Shown here: one piece after another, positions 6,266 through 10,093 of the stretch
Position numbering within the stretch: position 1 is the stretch's first letter
Layout: each line of letters opens with the position of its first letter
Source: an uncultured Bacillaceae bacterium
GTDB taxonomy: Bacteria > Bacillota > Bacilli > Caldalkalibacillales > Caldalkalibacillaceae
Reading direction: 5' to 3'
DNA: 10,093 nt
NCBI GenBank assembly: GCA_937967685.1
Contig: CALBTX010000005.1
Coordinates: 1-10,093, forward strand
The notes under the pieces: model-generated
Databases searched by the model: none
What the model was told of the DNA's origin: nothing
Seen by the model: the letters and a program-made list of their open reading frames with translations, nothing else
Translations under genes and position numbers: made by a program

Positions 6266-6778
6266 TTACTGCACTTCAACTTCATGCTTTGTCATCGCAT
6301 GCATACCACGGGCATCGACATGATACATGACAAAATATGTGCCGCTTTTTTCAAACGTATACTCCAGTACATACTGACCGTCCCCGCGGTGCTCTGCTTC
6401 GAGCATCTCATGCTCGGTCTCGTAATGATCCATGTCGCCGTGACTGTGGTTGGAATTATTCGGACTCTCGTTGCCTTTCTGATCCTGCTCTTCATGCCAT
6501 ATTTCAAAACGGACGAGTTCGGCATCATCAACCAATGCTCCGTCTTGAGAGACTTCAGCAATGAGCTCAGTCGTTTCTCCAGCTTGAACACCGGAATCGG
6601 GGTCAGTGAAAAAATTCACTTCAATCGGGGCCTGCGGCATATGAGGAGCATCATTGGCCGTGTTTCCTTCACCCTGATCACCGGCTTGACAGGCACTGAC
6701 CAAGACAAGCACGGCGCCAAGCACACCCATAATCAGTCCCTGTTGCAGACGATCATGTTGTCGACGCATGATTTTCAT
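6266..6778 (-). CDS. YtkA/FixH-like His-rich lipoprotein
   Basis: The 170-residue product has a basic N-terminus, a hydrophobic stretch (15-29) and a lipobox VSAC with Cys30, so it is probably a diacylated lipoprotein on the outer face of the membrane. Residues 52-170 resemble the YtkA-like domain (PF13115): AGETTELIAEVSQDG, FEIWHEE (91-97), GQYVLEYTFEKSGTYFVMYHV and a closing HAMTKHEVEV. A His/Met/Asp/Glu-rich insert at 95-130 (H95, H111, H113, H118, H123, H130) and H153, H160 and H165 suggest metal binding, probably copper given the neighbours (inference). AGGGAG sits about 10 nt before the ATG. The gene lies between the SCO gene (58 nt away) and the copCD-like gene (20 nt away), all in one direction, so an operon is likely. 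The tail domain of the next protein appears to be the same fold. Confidence 0.83.
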   Translation of the reverse strand: MKIMRRQHDRLQQGLIMGVLGAVLVLVSACQAGDQGEGNTANDAPHMPQAPIEVNFFTDPDSGVQAGETTELIAEVSQDGALVDDAELVRFEIWHEEQDQKGNESPNNSNHSHGDMDHYETEHEMLEAEHRGDGQYVLEYTFEKSGTYFVMYHVDARGMHAMTKHEVEVQ

Positions 6779-6836
6779 GGCGTTTCATCTCCCTTTCTTT
6801 GTTCAAATAAACTGAATTGTTGATCTCAGGCACGAA

Positions 6837-7469
6837 TCAGTTGTTTTTCTCACGCACCAATTGGTTAAGATCTTGCAGAATCTGCTCCTGATCCATCGAC
6901 TCTTCCGTTGAACTCATTTTATGATAGGCGCGGATTTGATGATCGGCATCAATAATGTACTGGGTCGTCGCATGCATGCCTGCCCCGTCTTCATCCACTT
7001 GATAAAAATAGCTCAGCTCGTCGGCCACGGCTTGAATATCTTCCTCGGCACCGCGCAGAAATTTCCATCCCTCCGGATCTGGATGAAACATTTGCGCATA
7101 ATCCCGCAACGCTTCAGTCGTATCCCGCTCAGGATCAAAAGTAATGGCCACGAGTTCCACATCAGTCCCGAATAAACCGTCCTCTTTCAATTGCTCCTGA
7201 ATGTCCGCATAGTCTTGCATCGTCATTGGACAAACGCCGTCCGGGCAATTGATGAAAATAAAAGAAAGCAGCTTGATCTTGCCATTGTCTGAATGATAGG
7301 TTTGTCCGGTTTGAACTTCTTCCAATTCAAAACTGGATATTTGATCGTAAACCTCCAGAGGTTCGGCTTGCCCGTCCCATACGAACCAAACGATGACGGC
7401 AGCAATGATAATCAAAGCGAGCAGAGCAAAGAAAGTGATCATTCTTTTGCGAATGGTCATGGCGCTCAT
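6837..7469 (-). CDS. SCO1/SenC family copper chaperone, membrane anchored
   Basis: The 210-residue product has one N-terminal membrane anchor (about residues 11-31) and an extracytoplasmic thioredoxin-fold SCO domain. The copper-site residues are present: NCPDGVCPMT gives Cys75 and Cys80, and the distal His is H166 in GMHATTQYIID. FDPERDT at 111-117 is the usual SCO turn. SCO proteins deliver copper to, or keep reduced, the CuA site of cytochrome c oxidase. The cysteine motif is C-x4-C rather than the family's usual C-x3-C, with an extra Gly. The frame extends to a GTG at 7478, but GAGGTG lies 6 nt before the ATG at 7469, which I take as the start. A TATATT -10-like hexamer (7525-7530) lies upstream without a convincing -35, so both readthrough from the regulator gene and a separate promoter are possible. 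Confidence 0.88.
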   Translation of the reverse strand: MSAMTIRKRMITFFALLALIIIAAVIVWFVWDGQAEPLEVYDQISSFELEEVQTGQTYHSDNGKIKLLSFIFINCPDGVCPMTMQDYADIQEQLKEDGLFGTDVELVAITFDPERDTTEALRDYAQMFHPDPEGWKFLRGAEEDIQAVADELSYFYQVDEDGAGMHATTQYIIDADHQIRAYHKMSSTEESMDQEQILQDLNQLVREKNN

Positions 7470-7561
7470 GCAAAACACCTCGTTTCTTCAATGTGAATAA
7501 GTATCCATTTTCAGCCGCGAACAAAATATAAACAAAGAAAGATTAACAGAAAGATCAAAAA

Positions 7562-8215
7562 TTACTCTTTTCTAATCCATCCTTTTTCATAAGCATAACG
7601 GGTCAACTGCACACGGTTTCCCAAATGCAGTTTTTGCATAATGTTTTTTAAATGGTTCTTCACCGTATATTCCGAAATATTGAGAGCAGCGGATACATCT
7701 TTATTGGCAAACCCTTTGGCAACCAGTTGCAATACTTCTTGTTCCCTAGCGGATAAAGGATGCATCTCATCGTCTTCTGCCGGTTGATCGGTGTTAAATT
7801 CCTGCAATATTTTCAGGGCCAATGTTTTGGACATCGGCACTTCGTCATCGGCAAAGGCCCGTAAATAGTCGTACCATGTGGAAGGGTGTAAGTTTTTGAG
7901 CAAATATCCTTGAGCCCCTCTTTTTAACGCTTCAAACAAATCTGTCACTTCATCGGAGACGGTAACAATGACGATTTTCACGTAAGGATATTTATTTTTG
8001 ATGATCCGCGTCGCTTCCAAGCCGTCCAGTTCCGGCATGTTGATGTCCATTAATATCAAATCGGGCATCAGTTCCGCCGTTAACTCGATCGCTTCCCTGC
8101 CGTTTTTCGCTTCGCCGACGACCTCAAAATCAGCGTGGCCGCTGACAATCTCCCGCATACCTTCCCGGGCGTGTGCATGATCATCGGCAATTAAAATGCG
8201 AAACGGCTGACTCAT
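7562..8215 (-). CDS. NarL/LuxR-family response regulator
   Basis: The 217-residue product has a receiver domain (1-120) with the acidic pocket D11-D12, phospho-acceptor D57 (ILMDINMPELDG), T85 and K107 (GYLLKN). After a short linker comes a GerE/LuxR-type helix-turn-helix (about 153-213) containing LSAREQEVLQLVAKG and the recognition-helix region SEYTVKNHLKNIMQKL. It is a DNA-binding regulator of the LiaR/NarL type, activated by the adjacent kinase. Its ATG overlaps the kinase stop codon by 1 nt (TGATG), and GGGGGTGA lies just upstream inside the kinase gene, so the two are translationally coupled. The copper gene cluster starts 92 nt downstream in the same direction, making it the natural candidate regulon, but no operator could be recognised. 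Confidence 0.93.
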   Translation of the reverse strand: MSQPFRILIADDHAHAREGMREIVSGHADFEVVGEAKNGREAIELTAELMPDLILMDINMPELDGLEATRIIKNKYPYVKIVIVTVSDEVTDLFEALKRGAQGYLLKNLHPSTWYDYLRAFADDEVPMSKTLALKILQEFNTDQPAEDDEMHPLSAREQEVLQLVAKGFANKDVSAALNISEYTVKNHLKNIMQKLHLGNRVQLTRYAYEKGWIRKE

Positions 8216-9072
8216 CAGACTTTCACCCCCTTTCTGATTTTAACGCAAGTCCCTTCTTCCCGATGTATCCAATCGATCTTCCAGCCCATTTCCCGCGCTC
8301 TGTCCCGCATGATTTCCATGCCGTATCCAGTCTGGCGCGCGTTATGATCATCCATTCTTACACCCGCAAAACCACGGCCGTCATCTTCAACAGTGCACTG
8401 CCATCCTTCTTTTGTTGTCTGAGCGGAAATGATCACGGAAGTGGCTTGCGCATGCTTGTGCACATTCATTAAAGCCTCCTTGATACAGGCATATAATTCC
8501 ACTTTTTCTTTCGTGGAGAGCTGTTCTTCAGGAAGCGCCCACTGAAATTGAACGTGGAGTCCGCTGTCCTTGCGGAAATCATCAACCAATTGCTGCAGGG
8601 ACTTCGTCCAGGGGAACTGATCAATATCCGTCGGATGGCGCAAATTAAAGATGGATTGCCGCACATCGTCGTGAATGTGCTGAATCGTTTTGCGCATCTG
8701 TTGGTATTGTTCATGCGTTGGCAGATGCGGTTCCTGCGCTTCCCACCGATTCATTTTCACCGAGAGCAAAAAGAGGGATTGGGCGATGCCGTCATGTAAC
8801 TGACGGGCCATGTGCTCTCGTTCCTCGAGCATCACTTTGATCGCTCTTTCTTCCTCAAGTGTCTTGTGCATGTCTTCCATCCATTCAAACAGCTTGCGCA
8901 CGAGGATCATTGTCACAGCAAAAACAATGACCGGCGTCAGCCAGTTACCCGTTTCCATAGATAAATGACCCAGCATAAACGGTGTATGGCGAACATACTC
9001 CCACAATCCCACCGTTATCGTCGGAATCAGTAATATGAGCCATTTGATCTGTTTATAGGACATGGCCTTCAT
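8215..9072 (-). CDS. Histidine kinase with HisKA_3 domain, short sensor region
   Basis: Counting from ATG 9072 the product has 285 residues. Two membrane helices (about 9-27 and 45-61) are joined by only about 17 extracellular residues, as in LiaS-like intramembrane-sensing kinases. There is no PAS, GAF or HAMP domain. A short coiled-coil leads to the HisKA_3 box REHMARQLHDGIAQSLFLL with phospho-acceptor H93. The ATPase domain shows the N-box KEALMNVHKHA (Asn203), the G1 box DDGRGF and the G2-like GYGM. The protein should autophosphorylate and pass phosphate to the overlapping regulator. AAGGTG lies 11 nt before this ATG; a GTG at 9084 sits on top of the SD, and an ATG at 9063 is another option. 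The signal is unknown. Membrane or copper-related stress is inferred only from the neighbours. Confidence 0.9.
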   Translation of the reverse strand: MKAMSYKQIKWLILLIPTITVGLWEYVRHTPFMLGHLSMETGNWLTPVIVFAVTMILVRKLFEWMEDMHKTLEEERAIKVMLEEREHMARQLHDGIAQSLFLLSVKMNRWEAQEPHLPTHEQYQQMRKTIQHIHDDVRQSIFNLRHPTDIDQFPWTKSLQQLVDDFRKDSGLHVQFQWALPEEQLSTKEKVELYACIKEALMNVHKHAQATSVIISAQTTKEGWQCTVEDDGRGFAGVRMDDHNARQTGYGMEIMRDRAREMGWKIDWIHREEGTCVKIRKGVKV

Positions 9073-9112
9073 CGTCTGAACCACACCTTTTTGGTCCTGG
9101 ATACAAGCTGTT

Positions 9113-9142
9113 ATTAAAAGTGTAGTCCAAATCGGCTGTAAA
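9113..9142 (-). promoter_or_regulatory. Putative SigA promoter for the kinase-regulator genes
   Basis: On the minus strand TTTACA (9142-9137) and TTTAAT (9118-9113) are separated by 18 nt, each one base from consensus. Transcription would begin near 9106, giving a leader of about 35 nt before the kinase ATG. Confidence 0.5.
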
Positions 9143-9198
9143 TAGAATGACTCAAGAGGGCTATAGTTGTGACAATACTGGTAACATTCCTTTCACAC

Positions 9199-9228
9199 AA
9201 AAAACCGGGCATTCTCTGCTGCCCGGTT
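9199..9228 (-). terminator. Intrinsic terminator, minus strand
   Basis: AACCGGGCA (9203-9211) pairs perfectly with TGCCCGGTT (9220-9228) around an 8-nt loop. On the minus strand the stem is followed by six T residues (9204-9199); on the plus strand there is no T-run. It therefore stops minus-strand transcription arriving from above 9229, upstream of the kinase promoter. It is the second terminator after the flavin reductase gene, or the end of a separate small transcript. Confidence 0.85.
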
Positions 9229-9238
9229 CATTGACTGG

Positions 9239-9287
9239 CCTGACTTAAACAAAATAAAGTCCCATTCACCGTCCCCTTTAAATCAGG
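9239..9287. repeat. REP-like imperfect palindrome between two terminators
   Basis: CCTGACTTAAA (9239-9249) and TTTAAATCAGG (9277-9287) are inverted repeats with one mismatch, which becomes a G-U pair in minus-strand RNA. They enclose 27 nt. On the minus strand the interior contains AAAGGGGACGGTGAATGGGA. The GGGGACGGT core resembles repetitive extragenic palindromes that I recall from Firmicutes, often linked to REP-associated transposases; that resemblance is from memory. No transposase is present here. It could equally be a structured RNA element. Confidence 0.45.
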
Positions 9288-9376
9288 TCTTCGGATGTCG
9301 CGTGAAAAAGTATTATCATTGATTTATCATGACTGAACTAAATGGCAGGAAAGTGGCACATATGAGCCGAATACCC

Positions 9377-9418
9377 AAAAAATAAAGTGCCCGAGTCTGA
9401 CCGTTGCGGGCACTTTTT
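9377..9418 (-). terminator. Bidirectional intrinsic terminator after the flavin reductase gene
   Basis: AAAGTGCCCG (9384-9393) pairs with CGGGCACTTT (9407-9416) around a 13-nt loop. On the minus strand the stem is followed by a T-rich tail (TTTATTTTTT, 9386-9377), and on the plus strand by TTTTT (9414-9418). It lies about 35 nt past the stop of the minus-strand flavin reductase gene and is its natural terminator. Confidence 0.85.
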
Positions 9419-9422
9419 GCGT

Positions 9423-9461
9423 ATGAATGATCCTCCGTATGCGCATGAATTATCCTCCGTA
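9423..9461. repeat. 22-bp-period tandem duplication across the flavin reductase stop codon
   Basis: ATGAATGATCCTCCGTA (9423-9439) recurs as ATGAATTATCCTCCGTA (9445-9461), period 22 bp, with one substitution. The gene-proximal copy encodes the last Tyr-Gly-Gly codons and the TAA. At the same place the distal copy reads TCA, so the single difference is exactly the stop codon. Confidence 0.85.
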
Positions 9462-9926
9462 ATGGAAACCGGTCTCCTTCAAGGTCAAGGGTTCGCCTTC
9501 GCGGTGCACCCCGGCGTTCGTCACTTCACCGATGTAAATGTAGTGATCACCTTTTTCCACTTTTTCAACCACTTGGCACTCAAAGAAACTGAGTGCGTCC
9601 TTAAAAACGGGACAACCTGTTTTTTGCGTATAAAATTCGTAGCCGGCCAGCTTGTTTCCTTCCGGCTCCAAGGAACGGAAAAAGGCGGTCACCATATCCT
9701 TCTGCCCAGTCTCCAAGATGTTGACGCTGAAAACGCCGCTTCTGGCCATTTGTTCTTGAGAACGGGTTCCAGCCTTGACGGCAACGGCAACCAAAGGGGG
9801 GTCAAATGAAGTTTGTGTCAGCCAGTTGCCCGCAAAAGCATTCACATCGCTTTCATCCTTGGTTCCGACAATATACAGACCATAAGTAATCCCACGCAGC
9901 GCTGTTTTTTTGGCTTGAGCATCCAT
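9450..9926 (-). CDS. Flavin reductase-like FMN-binding protein
   Basis: The 158-residue product matches the flavin reductase-like split-barrel family (PF01613). It shows NAFAGNWLTQTSFDPPLVAV (29-48), the usual FMN-phosphate-binding and W-x-x-Q-x-S-F-x-P-P region. It also has RSGVFSVNIL (62-71), the central FECQVVEKVEKGDHYIYIGEV (115-135) with the family's G-D-H, and a short C-terminus. Such proteins bind FMN and either reduce free flavin with NAD(P)H for a partner monooxygenase or act as flavoredoxin-like electron carriers. Which applies here is not evident, and no monooxygenase is adjacent. Length is normal for a stand-alone member, and it should be cytosolic. The start is supported by AAGGAGA about 8 nt before ATG 9926. 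A TACAAT -10-like hexamer (9963-9958) lies upstream without a clear -35. The stop codon lies in a tandem duplication and a terminator follows closely. Confidence 0.9.
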   Translation of the reverse strand: MDAQAKKTALRGITYGLYIVGTKDESDVNAFAGNWLTQTSFDPPLVAVAVKAGTRSQEQMARSGVFSVNILETGQKDMVTAFFRSLEPEGNKLAGYEFYTQKTGCPVFKDALSFFECQVVEKVEKGDHYIYIGEVTNAGVHREGEPLTLKETGFHYGG

Positions 9927-10003
9927 TGAACATTCTCCTTTCTTCTATCGCGACATCATTGTATGTTTTTTAAAATTGAACAGCATCTGATCTATGATTG
10001 ATT

Positions 10004-10093
10004 CTAAGCAAATAACCTACGCTTGGCAAATAACCTGTCCTTGGCAAATGACCTGACCTTGGCAAATGACCTGCACATGTCCAGTCGATCCGC
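10004..10093 (-). CDS. Possible 3' end of an ORF with a hexapeptide repeat, truncated by the window
   Basis: The minus strand is open from the right edge to TAG at 10006-10004, 30 codons. The last 25 residues are made of the 18-bp repeat read as six codons: RSFAKV, RSFAKD, RLFAKR, RLFA. It could be the C-terminus of a gene lying beyond the window and extended by slippage. It could also be a non-coding repeat that happens to be open: a second frame (V-I-C-Q-G-Q repeat) is also open through most of it. No family can be named from this fragment. Confidence 0.25.
   Translation of the reverse strand, partial: ADRLDMCRSFAKVRSFAKDRLFAKRRLFA
10008..10079. repeat. Four tandem 18-bp units
   Basis: Units begin at 10008, 10026, 10044 and 10062. 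The plus-strand sequences are GCAAATAACCTACGCTTG, GCAAATAACCTGTCCTTG, GCAAATGACCTGACCTTG and GCAAATGACCTGCACATG. The changes form a gradient from one end to the other, as expected from successive duplication. The period is a multiple of three, so the array can be coding. It lies about 80 nt upstream of the flavin reductase start. Confidence 0.92.

Noticed and set aside
6251..6823. 190-residue plus-strand ORF opposite the YtkA-like lipoprotein gene
   Set aside because: It is antisense to a gene with a clear lipobox and domain. The hydrophobic look comes from the complementary codons.
9166..9178. TTGTGACAA palindrome upstream of the kinase promoter as an operator
   Set aside because: The 9-bp symmetry is short, does not extend outward, and does not match a known copper-repressor box such as TACAnnTGTA.
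9327..9446. 39-codon minus-strand ORF starting just after the flavin reductase stop, with GGAGG 7 nt before its ATG
   Set aside because: It runs straight through the terminator stem at 9384-9416, and its start signal is created by the GGA-GGA codons and the tandem duplication. The peptide has no recognisable features.

Overview
The window looks like a piece of a Bacillales (Firmicutes) chromosome. The reasons are purine-rich Shine-Dalgarno (SD) sequences before most starts, use of GTG and TTG codons near starts, U-tailed hairpin terminators, a YcnJ-like CopC-CopD protein, a lipoprotein related to YtkA, a Bacillus-type SCO protein and a NarL/LiaR-class two-component pair. Species cannot be fixed from the sequence. 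No rRNA, tRNA, CRISPR array or intact insertion sequence is visible.

Layout. Bases 1-269 (+) are the 3' end of an amidase-signature enzyme. Bases 270-592 hold short tandem duplications, a hairpin, a strong terminator and a promoter for an AIM24/TIGR00266-family protein (593-1387, +). From 1446 to 9072 everything is on the minus strand. In transcription order it is: a NarL-type histidine kinase and its response regulator (overlapping by 1 nt), a SCO-type copper chaperone, a His-rich YtkA/FixH-like lipoprotein, a CopC-CopD-YtkA-like fusion, a candidate 80-residue ORF, a 645-residue PrsW-like membrane metalloprotease ending in a basic toxin-like domain, a very acidic 110-residue protein, and a DUF523/TudS-like protein. 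After a 0.4 kb non-coding stretch with two minus-strand terminators and a REP-like palindrome comes a minus-strand flavin reductase-like protein (9450-9926). An 18-bp tandem repeat array and a possible partial ORF lie at the right edge.

How the genes may work together. SCO, the YtkA-like lipoprotein and the CopCD fusion form an extracytoplasmic copper-handling cluster, probably for cytochrome oxidase copper delivery or copper uptake. The kinase and regulator just upstream are candidate controllers (inference). The next group is the most interesting. The PrsW-like protein keeps all its putative protease motifs but carries about 330 extra residues, ending in a Lys-rich domain with a D-x-x-H...E pattern like that of colicin-E3-type RNases. 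It is followed 21 nt later by a strongly acidic small protein. This has the architecture of a polymorphic toxin-immunity pair in which the toxin is tethered to, and perhaps released by, its own intramembrane protease.

A second theme is short tandem duplication (18-24 bp) at gene 3' ends: across the amidase stop codon, on both sides of its terminator, across the flavin reductase stop codon, and as four 18-bp units at the right edge.
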